A stretch of 64,000 nucleotides of DNA from DATEOR01 sp963766725 (GCA_963766725.1 CAVYBK010000006.1:434001-498000), one strand, 5' to 3'. Shown: positions 51,843 through 60,553, numbered from the stretch's first letter. Program-made: numbers and translations. Notes: a model not told the origin generated them from the letters alone.

Positions 51843-52739
51843 TTCGCCTGCGCCTCGACGTAGGCGAGCGCGCGGCGGGCGACGACCTCGCTCCTCGCGC
51901 CGAATCCGAAGCGGCGCTCGAGGCTCTGGTCGACCTTGATCAGGATGCGAAGCGCCTGGGCGCCGTCATGCCAGCCGAAGCGGGCGCCCGTGACGATCCA
52001 GGAGTGCTGGTACAGCCAGAAGTTGATGAGCCGCTGGCGAGGGCTTGCCGTTCCCGGCGAGGCGGCGCTCGAGCGCGCGGGCGCGGTCGGGGAGCGGCAT
52101 CTCGTCGGCCGGCTCGACGGGCGCGCCGGCAACCTCGAAGTCCGGCTTGCGGGTCTTCTCCTCGGGCTGCTCAGGCTCGGTCGTCGTGCCGGCGGGCTCC
52201 GTGGTCGTCGCGGCGGGCGCGGTGGTCGTGGCGGCGGGCGCGGTGGTGGTCGCGCCGGTCTCCGTGCTCGTCGTCTCCGTCTCGCCCGAGGTCGTGGGCT
52301 CGATCTGGTCCCGGGCCCAGTCGCTCACGAGCACGATGCGCGTGGCCTTGTAGGGAGCCGAGTTCTCGGGCAAGCCGCTCTCGCCGTATGTCGTGTTCCT
52401 CGAGAGGCTGAGGACGACGAGGGGGGCGCCGTTGTCGATCACCTTCGTGCCCGGGGCCGGCCGCTGCACGGTCACCGTGTTCGCGGAGAAGCCCTTGACA
52501 GTGCCGTCGACTCGCCAGGCGAAGCCGGCGTCCTGGAGGATGCCCTTGGCGAAGACGTATGCCTTCTTGCGCACGTCCGGAACCGTGAGCACATGCGGCT
52601 TTGCGGCTGCCTCCGTCTGCTTCTCGTGCTTCGCGATCGGCACCGTGTCCGCTGCAAGGGTGTACGTCGCCGCACCGAGAAGCCAGATCACGGTGAGCGC
52701 GAGGAAACGCGGCAGAAGTGCCGTCAGACGGGCCGCCAT
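51839..52739 (-). CDS. PASTA-domain membrane protein; single-base frame break
   Basis: The protein has an N-terminal membrane helix (residues ~10-30), one PASTA domain (TVPDVRKKAYVFAKGILQDAGFAWRV ... VTVQRPAPGTKVIDNGAPLVVLSLS), a Thr/Ala/Pro linker with TTTAPAATTT and TTTEPAGTTT repeats, and a C-terminal helical domain in another frame (RQRLINFWLYQHSWIVTGARFGWHDGAQALRILIKVDQSLERRFGFGARSEV). Removing one base in GGG 52041-52043 joins them to 299 residues. PASTA domains bind uncrosslinked peptidoglycan, so this may locate the pilus machine in the wall. Confidence 0.75.
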
Positions 52740-52746
52740 GCCTCCC

Positions 52747-52774
52747 CAATCGGCAGGGGGCTGTGAAAAGTCAA
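52747..52774 (-). promoter_or_regulatory. FliA-like promoter for the PASTA gene
   Basis: Minus strand TTGA (52771-52774), 16 bp, GCCGATTG (52747-52754). The predicted start point coincides with the ATG at 52739. Both elements deviate from consensus. Confidence 0.35.
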
Positions 52775-52778
52775 GCCC

Positions 52779-54228
52779 CTAACGGGTAAAGCCCACGATG
52801 CGGCTTCCCGAGGACGCGGGAGTGATCCCGACGACCGTGAAATGTCGCTGCTTTCCTGGGCGCGACCCGCTTGGGCGTGGGGGTCGGCGCGTCCTGCCAG
52901 CTGAACGCCACGCCGGCGAAGGACTGGAACCACGGCTCGTCCTGCGGATAGGAGACCGCAGGGGAGAACTGGAGGTGGAGGTGCGGGCCCGTGGCGTGAC
53001 CGGTGGAGCCGACGAGGCCGACCGGAGCGCCCGCGGCGAGCGCGGCGCCGGGGACGACGCTCGGCTCCAGATAGCTGAGGTGGCAGTAGACGTACTCGGC
53101 GCCGCTGTCGAGCTGGATCTTGAAGCCGATCCCGCAGCGTCCGTTGCTGTCCGTGTAGGCGTCGACGACCACCGAATCGGCGAGGGCGAAGAGCGGCGAG
53201 CCCTCCGGGGCGGCGATGTCGGCCGCCGGGTAGTCGTGATGGGTGTGCGCGACCGACACTGCGTCAGGGCCTCCGCCTACCGGGAAGACGTAGTCGCCGC
53301 TCGACATCGCGCCGCCGAAGGAGGCGGCGGTGGGAGCGGCCACCGAAGCGGATGTGAGGTCGCTCTTCAGGGACTGGAGCCGGGCGAGCGCCGCGGCGAG
53401 ATCCGCCTGCCGCGCCTCGATCTGCCGGCGGTCACGCGCCTGCGAGCGCTCGAGGTGGGCGATGCGTGCCTCCAGCCCGCGGAACGCCGAAGTCGAGATC
53501 TTCGGGTTGCCGGCCTTGAGCTCCAGACGGAGCTGGCGGTCGGTGGACTCGCCGACGCGCCGCTCGATCCGCGGGACCGCCTCGCGGGCGCGCGCGACAT
53601 CGCGACGTGCTTTGGCGATCTGCTGCTGCAGCTCGTCGAGCCGGAAGACCGCCTGCGAGCCGGTGAAGTCGATCGAGCCGCCGGAGCCGAAATCGGCCGC
53701 GAGGCCCAGTACCTCGTCCACGTACCACTGGGCGTGGTTGTAGGCGAAGACGGCGCGGGAGATGTCGTCGTGCGCCCCGGCAGCCGCGAGATAGCGGGCC
53801 GCGGCGAAGACGGCATCGTCTGGGTTCCACGGGTCGGCGAGGCCGTCGCCGTTCGCGTCCGTCCCCCAGCGAAGCCAGGTGTCGGGCATGAACTGCATCC
53901 ACCCCACCGCGCCGGCCGAGCTCGGGCCCATGTTGCGCCCGAAGTCCGACTCGATCTTGTTGATCGCCGCCAGCACCTGCCACGGCACGCCGTACGTGTC
54001 CCCGGCGCGGTGCCAGAGCGAGAGGAGCTCCTCGTAGGAGCGGACGGGCGGCTGCTCCGGCGGCACCGAGAGCGGGAAGGGGACGTTGATGGAGCCAGGG
54101 GCGTTCGGCGTTTCCGAGCTCGGGAACGCCGAGGGCCCGGTGGGCACGATCGTGAAGCTCCGCGCCGATGCCCCGCCCGCGAACGCGAGCACGATCAGAA
54201 GCGCCGCTGCCGCAACCGCCTTCCTCAT
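52779..54228 (-). CDS. Lytic transglycosylase fused to LytM/M23 peptidase; frame break near C-terminus
   Basis: A signal peptide (residues 1-22) precedes a transglycosylase domain (YGVPWQVLAAINKIESDFGRN with catalytic Glu, SAGAVGWMQFMPDTWLRWG, YLAAAGAHDDISRAVFAYNHA). A long coiled coil follows (residues ~205-300), then an M23 domain (HTHHDYPAADIAAPEGSPLFA, YVYCHLSYL, TGHATGPHLHLQF with the HxH zinc ligand). One base in AAA 52840-52842 is probably extra; the corrected end reads FTVVGITPASSGSRIVGFTR (482 residues). It can cut both glycan strands and peptides, fitting a wall-opening enzyme for pilus passage. It overlaps pilT copy 2 by four bases. Confidence 0.85.
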
Positions 54229-55430
54229 TTCTCGGTCGAGGCCACCCGCAGGCCGATGCCGTTTTCGTTGGCGACAGGCTCCGTCTCCTCCGCCTTGGCT
54301 TCTTCGGCCTCCGCCGCGGCATCTGCTTCGGCCTGGGCGGCGGCCTTCTCGTCGGCGCGGCGGCGCTTGAGCGCCTGCTGCACCGCCATCTCGAAGTCGT
54401 GGCGGTTGCTCGCCGCGTTGGAGGCAACGTCCTCTTCGACGAGATCGGCGAGGACGAGCTCGACGAGGTGCTGCGAGAAGCTCTGCATCTTGTGGAACTC
54501 GCCGTCCTCGATCGCCTCGATGATCTTGTCCGTCTCTCCGTCGCGGATGAGATCGGCGATGCGTGCCGTGTTGACCATCACCTCGACTGCCGCGACGCGG
54601 CCGCCGTCCATCTTCGGGAGCAGGCGCTGGCTGACGACGCCACGCAGGACCCCGGCGAGGATCTGGCGCGTCATCTGCTGCTTGCCGGGCGGGAAGAACT
54701 CGACGAGCCGGCCGATCGTCTCGGCGGCGTCGATCGTGTGCATCGTGGAGAGGACGAAGTGGCCCGATTCCGCGGCCTGGAGGGCCGCCGTCGCGGACTC
54801 CTCGTCGCGGAGCTCTCCGATCAGGATCACGTCGGGGTCCTGACGCAGCACGCGCCGGAGCGCCTCCAGGTACGAATCGGTGTCGAGCCCGACCTCGCGC
54901 TGGTTGACGATGCAGCCCCAGTCGTCGTGCACGAACTCGATCGGGTCTTCGATCGTGACGATGTGCTGCTGCCGGCTGCGGTTGATCGAGTTGACGATCG
55001 CCGCGAGGGTCGTCGACTTTCCCGAGCCGGTCGCACCGGTGACGAGGACGAGCCCGCGGTGCTCATCGGCGAGCACGGCTACGCCTTCGGGGAGCCCGAG
55101 CTTCGAGAAGCTTGGAATCTCCTTCGGGATAAAGCGGAATGCGAACGAGATCGAGCTGCGCTGCCGATAGCCGTTGACGCGGAAGCGGCCGAGACCCTCG
55201 GCCAGATACGCCGTGTCGAGCTCGCCCGCGACGTAGAAGTGCTCTCGCTTGGCGGGCGTCCGCTCTGTGACGACCGTCAGCACGGTCTCGAGGTCCGACT
55301 CGGTCAGGAGGCGTTCCTCCATAGGAATCAGTGCCCCGTCAACGCGGGCCATCGCCGGCGAAGCGATCTTCAGGTGCATATCGCTGCCGCCGACCTCGAT
55401 CAGGCGTGCGAGAAGGCCGTCCAAGTCCAT
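54225..55430 (-). CDS. PilT-like ATPase (copy 2)
   Basis: This 401-residue ATPase has Walker A GATGSGKST, TIEDPIEFVHDDWG, Walker B VILIGELRDEE and STMHTIDAAET. The PilT motif AIRNLIRE is replaced by ARIADLIRDGETDKI, and a 50-residue Ala/Glu-rich tail follows residue ~350, so it differs clearly from copy 1 and may be a PilU-type accessory motor. It heads a unit with the transglycosylase/M23 gene and has the best FliA-like promoter of the set. Confidence 0.9.
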   Translation of the reverse strand: MDLDGLLARLIEVGGSDMHLKIASPAMARVDGALIPMEERLLTESDLETVLTVVTERTPAKREHFYVAGELDTAYLAEGLGRFRVNGYRQRSSISFAFRFIPKEIPSFSKLGLPEGVAVLADEHRGLVLVTGATGSGKSTTLAAIVNSINRSRQQHIVTIEDPIEFVHDDWGCIVNQREVGLDTDSYLEALRRVLRQDPDVILIGELRDEESATAALQAAESGHFVLSTMHTIDAAETIGRLVEFFPPGKQQMTRQILAGVLRGVVSQRLLPKMDGGRVAAVEVMVNTARIADLIRDGETDKIIEAIEDGEFHKMQSFSQHLVELVLADLVEEDVASNAASNRHDFEMAVQQALKRRRADEKAAAQAEADAAAEAEEAKAEETEPVANENGIGLRVASTEK

Positions 55431-55443
55431 GGTCGCCCAGCCC

Positions 55444-55471
55444 CTATCGGCCGGCCCTCGGGCGCTCTTTA
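55444..55471 (-). promoter_or_regulatory. FliA/WhiG-like promoter for pilT copy 2
   Basis: Minus strand TAAA (55468-55471), 16 bp, GCCGATAG (55444-55451): seven of eight -10 bases and all four -35 bases match the FliA/WhiG consensus. The leader before ATG 55430 would be about 7 bases with no Shine-Dalgarno. Confidence 0.7.
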
Positions 55472-55517
55472 GCGAGGAAGGGTGATGTCAGCCAGTCGCT
55501 ACAATGCGGCCCGCTGC

Positions 55518-55599
55518 GGGGGAGTTCCCGAGTGGCCAAAGGGGACGGGCTGTAAACCCGTTGGCTCAGCCTTCAGAGGTTCGAATCCTCTCTCCCCCA
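55518..55599 (+). tRNA. tRNA-Tyr (GUA anticodon)
   Basis: A class II tRNA of 82 nt with acceptor stem GGGGGAG/CTCCCCC, discriminator A, anticodon arm ACGGGCTGTAAACCCGT (GTA anticodon) and a long variable arm (TGGCTCAGCCTTCA region), with T-arm CAGAGG-TTCGAAT-CCTCT. The long variable arm plus GTA anticodon is diagnostic for bacterial tRNA-Tyr. CCA is not encoded. Confidence 0.93.
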
Positions 55600-55627
55600 C
55601 CTCGCCCATCGCTGCGCTTAGGCAAGT

Positions 55628-55656
55628 GAAAGGCCCCGCACGCGGCGGGGCCTTTC
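55628..55656 (+). terminator. Hairpin terminator after tRNA-Tyr
   Basis: A perfect 12-bp stem GAAAGGCCCCGC / GCGGGGCCTTTC with a five-base loop lies 28 bp downstream of the tRNA. The stem begins with an A-tract, so it could also act on the minus strand for the cation-efflux gene, which ends at 55704. Confidence 0.75.
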
Positions 55657-55703
55657 AGTCGGGCGACTCCGGGGACTACCCGGCTTGCGGGCGGCAAAAC
55701 GCG

Positions 55704-57058
55704 CTACGGCTCGGTGTGGACGACGACATCCGCGAACCCGGGGTGCGCCCGCCGGATCCGCTCCTCGACGTCGCTCGCGAGCGCATGAGCCTCGGCGAGA
55801 GGGCGGCTCGGGTCCATCGCAAGCGTGAGGAAGGCGACGAGCCCGACCTCCGTATTCAGGAGGCGAAGCTCGCGCGGCTCGGCGCCGGTCGCCTCGACGA
55901 CGATCCGCCGAAGCGCCTCGGCCTCCGCCGCACGCTCGCCCTCGGGAACCGGGCTCGCCGCAGCGGGCTCGGCCAGCGGCTCGAGGTGCGTCTGCACGGC
56001 GTCCACCTCCGGCAGCGCATCGAGGATCTCGTGCTCGACCGCCGACGCGACCTCGTGCGCCTCCTCGAGCGAGTAGCCGCCCGGGAGCTTGAGATGGAGG
56101 GAGATCTCGGTGCGGCCGCCGACCTCGAGCACGACGATGTTGTGCACCTCGCGCACCCGCGGCTCGCGCAGCGCGGCCGCGTACGCGCGCTCTCGGATCG
56201 CCTCCGCTTCCTGCGGCTCGACGTGGACCACGACGTCGGCTCCGGGCACGGCTTGCTCCACCGCCCGCTCGACCGCGTCCGCCGCCGCGTGGCCCTGCTC
56301 GACCGCGGCGCCGTGCGGGAACCGCCGATGACGACGTCGGCGAAGTGGCGCCCGGCCGCCCGCCGCATTCGCAGCCGGCGCAGCTGCACGCCCGGCTCGA
56401 GCTCCTCGATCGCCGCGAGCGCCGCCTCCCGCGCCGAAGACGGCGAGCGGTCCATGAGCACGTCGACGTTCCCCTGGATCAGCCGGGCGGCGGCGGTGAG
56501 GACGAGCACGCTGACGAAGAGCGCCGCGATCGCATCCCCCTCGGGGTAGCCGGCGCGCGCGGCGAGCAGCCCGACGAGGACGGCAAGCGAGCCCGCGAGG
56601 TCGCCGCCGAAATGGAGGACGTTCATGGCGAACGCCGCGCTCTGGTAGCGGCGCGCCGCCCCGAGGGAGACGTAGGCTCGGCTCGCGTCCACGACGACGA
56701 CGACTCCGATCACGCCGAGCGCGAAGGCGTCGACGTGCACCTCGTGCCCTCCCTGGATAAGGCGGAAGACCGAGCTCGCCGCGATGACGAGCGCGGCGAC
56801 GACGAGGATCGCGGCCTCGGTGAGCGCGCCGAGGTTCTCCGCCTTGCCGTGCCCGTACGGATGGCCGACGTCGGGCGGGCGGCCGGCAACTCCGATGGCG
56901 AAGAAGGTCAGGAGGGCGGCGACGAGGTCCGTGCCCGAGTGGGCCGCCTCCGAGAGAAGGCCGAGGCTGCCCGAGTGGATCCCCGCCACGAGCTTGAGCG
57001 CGATGAGCACGAGCGCCGCGAACACCGAGACGAGAGCGGTCCGACGCTGGGGCGACAT
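55704..57058 (-). CDS. Cation-efflux (CDF) transporter with extended C-terminus; frame break
   Basis: The N-terminal ~210 residues form the CDF membrane domain with six helices; metal-site residues are in EAAHSGTDLVAALLTFF (HxxxD) and MNVLHFGGDLAGSL (HxxxD), and GHPYGHGKAENL is the TM2-3 loop. After HFADVVIG the frame changes near 56318-56326 (one base missing), continuing HGAAVEQGHAAADAVERAVEQAVPGADVVVHVEP. The C-terminus then holds two further ferredoxin-like dimerisation units (REVHNIVVLEVGGRTEISLHLKLPGG and ELRLLNTEVGLVAFLTLAMDP), giving 451 residues instead of ~300. It exports Zn, Co, Fe or Mn; the metal cannot be told. Confidence 0.85.
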
Positions 57059-57096
57059 GCGGGGAGCGTAGCCCCCCTCGTGGCTATCCTTTGGCC

Positions 57097-57282
57097 ATGG
57101 CTGACCCCCCGGCCCCGGAAGGCTCCTACGAGATCGCCTGTCCGCATTGCAGCAAGACTTTCGAGGCGGAGCTCATGACGGGCGGCTCCGACCGGCACGT
57201 GGGGTTCAAGTGCCCGCACTGCCGGTTGTTCGTTGCCTACGAGCGGTCCGGCGCCGACGGCGAGGAGCAGGAAGCCCCTTAG
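57097..57282 (+). CDS. Small zinc-ribbon protein (61 aa)
   Basis: The protein has two CPHC knuckles (IACPHCSKTFEAELM and FKCPHCRLFVAYERS), 24 residues apart, enough for one zinc ribbon, and a Glu-rich end. ATG 57097 is taken as start; TTG two codons upstream is possible. It diverges from the CDF transporter by 38 bp and could be regulated with it. Function not recognised. Confidence 0.65.
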   Translation: MADPPAPEGSYEIACPHCSKTFEAELMTGGSDRHVGFKCPHCRLFVAYERSGADGEEQEAP

Positions 57283-57284
57283 TC

Positions 57285-57312
57285 TCAAGCCGTTCCGTCC
57301 GTAACCCGATAG
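57285..57312 (+). promoter_or_regulatory. FliA-like promoter for the GT-C protein, leaderless start
   Basis: TCAA (57285-57288), 16 bp, CCCGATAG (57305-57312). The predicted start point is 57319 and the GTG start codon is at 57320. The layout is the same as before pilC and pilD. Confidence 0.45.
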
Positions 57313-57319
57313 AGGGATC

Positions 57320-59410
57320 GTGGCTGCGGACGCTCGTACCGACCTCGCCCCTCCCCGGGCGCTCTCGCTCGCGTGGGTCAGCGTCACGCCCGTCCAGGTC
57401 CTCGTCGCCGTGGTCGCCGCGAGCGCGATCGCCCGCACGTTCGTCGGCTGGCTCCGCGCGACGCCGATCTACTTCCCCGACGAGTACATCTACTCGGAAG
57501 TCGGGCGCTCCATCGCAGAGCACGGGCGCCCACTCGTCCGCGGCGGCTCGGCCCATTTCCCCGCGCTCCTGCAGCCCCTACTGACCGCCCCGGCCTGGTT
57601 CTTCGACGACGTCGCCACGTCGTTCCGGACGATTCAGCTGATGAACGCGGTCGTCATGTCGCTCGGCGCCGTCGCCGTCTTCTGGCTTGCGCGCCGCCTC
57701 GGGCTTTCACCGTGGGTCGCGGTTGGGTTGGGCGCCTTCACCGTCGCCATCCCGGACATGCTCTATTCGAGCTGGATCCTCGCCGACCCGTTTGCATTCC
57801 CGCTCGTCCTCGCGGCGGTCGCCGCGGCGACCGCCGCCATCGACCGCCCGACCAAGCGAGCGCAGTTCGCCTTCGTCGCCTTCGCCGGACTCGCGACGTT
57901 CGCGCGCGTCCAGTTCGTGGTGCTGCCCGTCTGCTTCGTCGTCGCGCTCGCGATCGTCGGCCTCCGCGAGCGCCGGTTCAAGCAGGCGCTCCGGGAGCAG
58001 ACCCTCGCGCTCGGACTCCTCGCCCTTGGCCTCGTCCCCGTTTTCGTGGCCGGCCCAAGAAGCGTGCTCGGCTACTACGACAGCGTCGTCAGCCTCGACC
58101 TCTCGCCCCTCCCGATCCTGCGCTGGATGGGTGCGGACGGGATGCTGCTCCTCTACTCGTCGGGCTGGGTGCTCGTGCCCGGCGCGCTGATGGGCCTCGC
58201 CCTCGCGCTCTGGAAGCCGCGCTCGCGCGGGGAGCTCGGGTTCGCCGTCTTCGGCTCGCTCGTCGCCCTCGCCGTCGTCTTCGAAGCGGCGCTCTACGCC
58301 GCCAACGGCGCCGACCGGATCCAGGAGCGCTACTTCTTCGCGATCCTGCCGCTGATCGGGCTCCTCTTCGCCCTGTACGTGCGCCGCGGATTCCCACATC
58401 GCGTCCACCACGCCCTGATCGCCGGTGCAGCGCTCGCGCTCTCCGCGCGGGTACCGCTCGCGGGCTTCTCGGCGGCGGATGGGAAGAGCAACTCACCGCT
58501 CCTCCTCGCCGTGGGCATCTTCGAGCAGAAGGTCGGCGACGTCGGGCTAGCGTCCCTCCTCGTGGCGATCATCGTGGCCGGGCTCTCCATCGTCGCCGCG
58601 GCGACCGGCTTCTTCCCGCGAATCGCAATGCCGCTGCTGATCGGGCTTGCAATCGCCGGCAGCTGCGTCGCTTCGCTCGGTGCCGTCACCTTCGGCCACC
58701 AGGCTGCGGACAATGTCTACGACACGATCCTCTGGCCCGACGCGTCCTACGTCGACCACGCCGATCTCGGCGACGTGGCCCTCCTGGCCGCCCCCTCCAA
58801 CGACCGCGGGTTCACCACCGAGCAGCTCTTCTGGAACCGCTCGATCGACCGCCTGCTCGTGCTCCCGGATGCGTCGTCGCCCGATGCGTTCGCGTTCGAG
58901 CAGACCACGGTCGGCAACGACGGCACAATCCTCATCGACGGCAAGCCGTACACGGGCCCGCTCCTCGTGGACTCCTACGGCGCGACAGCGGAGCTCCGGG
59001 GCGCAGAGCAGGTCGCGCGCACACGCATCTACCGGCTCTGGAAGCCGGAGGGCACCCCGCGCCTCTCGCTCTATGTCGTCAACCGCTTCTACGACGGCTG
59101 GCTCGGCCTGACGGGCTCCATCAAGCTCTGGCCGGACCAGGGCGAGAAGCTCGCCGGCCGCCTCGACCTCGCCCTCAGCCTGCCGCCAGACCTCATCGAG
59201 ACCGAGATGCGCCTCAAGCTTCCGGACGGGAGCGCCAAGGAGGTCGACCTGAAGCCGGGCGAGATCGTGCCCGTCAGCATCCCCGTCTGCTCCTCGGGCC
59301 CGTGGTCGGCCGTCTACGAGGGCCCGGTCAGCACGAACTTCGGCGAGCGGCTCGTCACGGTGCGCATGACGAAGCCGACGTTCACGCCAGATCCGTCAGC
59401 GTGTAGCTAG
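57320..59410 (+). CDS. GT-C fold (GT39/ArnT-like) membrane glycosyltransferase
   Basis: The 696-residue protein has about twelve membrane helices in its first 470 residues and the GT-C signature Asp-Glu after the first helix (TPIYFPDEYIYSEVGRSIAEHG). The last ~220 residues form an extracytoplasmic domain (DRLLVLPDASSPDAFAFEQ, RLSLYVVNRFYDGWLGLTGSIKLWPDQG). Such enzymes transfer sugars from polyprenyl phosphate donors to surface proteins or polymers. Because its promoter resembles those of the pilus genes, pilin glycosylation is an attractive but untested role. The stop overlaps the rpoD end by four bases (convergent). Confidence 0.75.
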   Translation: MAADARTDLAPPRALSLAWVSVTPVQVLVAVVAASAIARTFVGWLRATPIYFPDEYIYSEVGRSIAEHGRPLVRGGSAHFPALLQPLLTAPAWFFDDVATSFRTIQLMNAVVMSLGAVAVFWLARRLGLSPWVAVGLGAFTVAIPDMLYSSWILADPFAFPLVLAAVAAATAAIDRPTKRAQFAFVAFAGLATFARVQFVVLPVCFVVALAIVGLRERRFKQALREQTLALGLLALGLVPVFVAGPRSVLGYYDSVVSLDLSPLPILRWMGADGMLLLYSSGWVLVPGALMGLALALWKPRSRGELGFAVFGSLVALAVVFEAALYAANGADRIQERYFFAILPLIGLLFALYVRRGFPHRVHHALIAGAALALSARVPLAGFSAADGKSNSPLLLAVGIFEQKVGDVGLASLLVAIIVAGLSIVAAATGFFPRIAMPLLIGLAIAGSCVASLGAVTFGHQAADNVYDTILWPDASYVDHADLGDVALLAAPSNDRGFTTEQLFWNRSIDRLLVLPDASSPDAFAFEQTTVGNDGTILIDGKPYTGPLLVDSYGATAELRGAEQVARTRIYRLWKPEGTPRLSLYVVNRFYDGWLGLTGSIKLWPDQGEKLAGRLDLALSLPPDLIETEMRLKLPDGSAKEVDLKPGEIVPVSIPVCSSGPWSAVYEGPVSTNFGERLVTVRMTKPTFTPDPSACS

Positions 59411-60504
59411 ACGCAATCCTTGAGGCCCTGCGCTTCAGGCAGGGACTCGAGCTTCTTGAGCGTGTTGTTCTCGATCTGGCGGATCCGCTCGCGCGTGACG
59501 CCGAAGGCGCGGCCGACCTCCTCGAGCGTCCGCGGGCTCTCCCCCTTGAGGCCGAAGCGGAGCTCGATCACCTTGCGCTCGCGCTCGGGGAGCGAGTCGA
59601 GTGCACGGTCGATGTCCTCCCGGCGGAGGTTCAGCGAGGCCGAGTCGAACGGCGATTCCGCCTGGTCGTCCTGGACGAAGTCGCCGAGCTCCGACTCCTC
59701 TTCCTCGCCGATCGGCTTCTCGAGGGAGACGGGGAGCTGCGACATGCGCAGGATCTCCCGCACTTCGGCGGTCGTCATCTCGAGCTCGACGGCGATCTCG
59801 TCCGGCCTGGGCTCGCGGCCGAGGCGCTGCACCAGCTGGCGCTCGATGTGCACGACCTTGTTCAGCTTCTCGACCATGTGCACCGGGATGCGGATGGTGC
59901 GCGCCTTGTCGGCAATCGCGCGCGTGACCGCCTGGCGGATCCACCAGGTGGCGTAGGTCGAGAACTTGTAGCCCTTCCGGTAGTCGAACTTCTCCACCGC
60001 GCGGATGAGCCCGAGCGACCCCTCCTGGATGAGGTCGAGGAAGGAAAGCCCGCGACCGAGGTAGGCCTTCGCGATCGAGACGACGAGGCGGAGGTTCGCC
60101 TCGATCATCTGCGTCTTCGCGCTCATGTCGCCGCGCTCGATGCGCTTGGCCAGGTAGACCTCCTGGTCGGCGGTCAGGAGCGGGACCTTGCCGATCTCGC
60201 GGAGGTAGAGACGGAGCGAGTCGAGCGACGGCTCGACGGTCAGGTCGAGCTTCGGCCCGGCCTTCTCCTCCTCGGCGAGGGCGGGCTGCTCATGCGGCGG
60301 CGCCTTGTGCTCGACGCCTTCGACCAACTCGATGCCGTGGTCGATGAGGTACGTGTAGAAGTCCTCGACCTGCTCCTTCGTGAGCTCGACTTCCTCCAGC
60401 CCGGCGACGATCTCGTCGTAGGAGAGGACCCCTTTTTCCTGCCCTTCGGTGACGAGCTTATGCAGCTCTTCGATGTCGGGCAGCGAGATGTCGACCGTGA
60501 GCAT
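59407..60504 (-). CDS. rpoD: Principal RNA polymerase sigma factor (RpoD/SigA type)
   Basis: The 365-residue factor contains region 1.1-like text at residues 5-60 (LHKLVTEGQEKGVLSYDEIVAGL), region 1.2 (DSLRLYLREIGKVPLLTADQE), region 2 (NLRLVVSIAKAYLGRGLSFLDLIQEGSLGLIRAVEKFDYRKGYKFSTYATWWIRQAVTRAIADKARTIR), region 3 and region 4.2 (TLEEVGRAFGVTRERIRQIENNTLKKL). The complete region 2.3-2.4 and region 4 with RERIRQIE identify the housekeeping group. Region 1.1 has the family layout, so it is not a group 2 factor. It would recognise the TTGACA-type promoters seen here, not the GCCGATAA type. Confidence 0.95.
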   Translation of the reverse strand: MLTVDISLPDIEELHKLVTEGQEKGVLSYDEIVAGLEEVELTKEQVEDFYTYLIDHGIELVEGVEHKAPPHEQPALAEEEKAGPKLDLTVEPSLDSLRLYLREIGKVPLLTADQEVYLAKRIERGDMSAKTQMIEANLRLVVSIAKAYLGRGLSFLDLIQEGSLGLIRAVEKFDYRKGYKFSTYATWWIRQAVTRAIADKARTIRIPVHMVEKLNKVVHIERQLVQRLGREPRPDEIAVELEMTTAEVREILRMSQLPVSLEKPIGEEEESELGDFVQDDQAESPFDSASLNLRREDIDRALDSLPERERKVIELRFGLKGESPRTLEEVGRAFGVTRERIRQIENNTLKKLESLPEAQGLKDCV

Positions 60505-60553
60505 TGCTCTCCCTCTGCTTCTCGTTACCTCTGCAACATGACGCCAACGGAAC

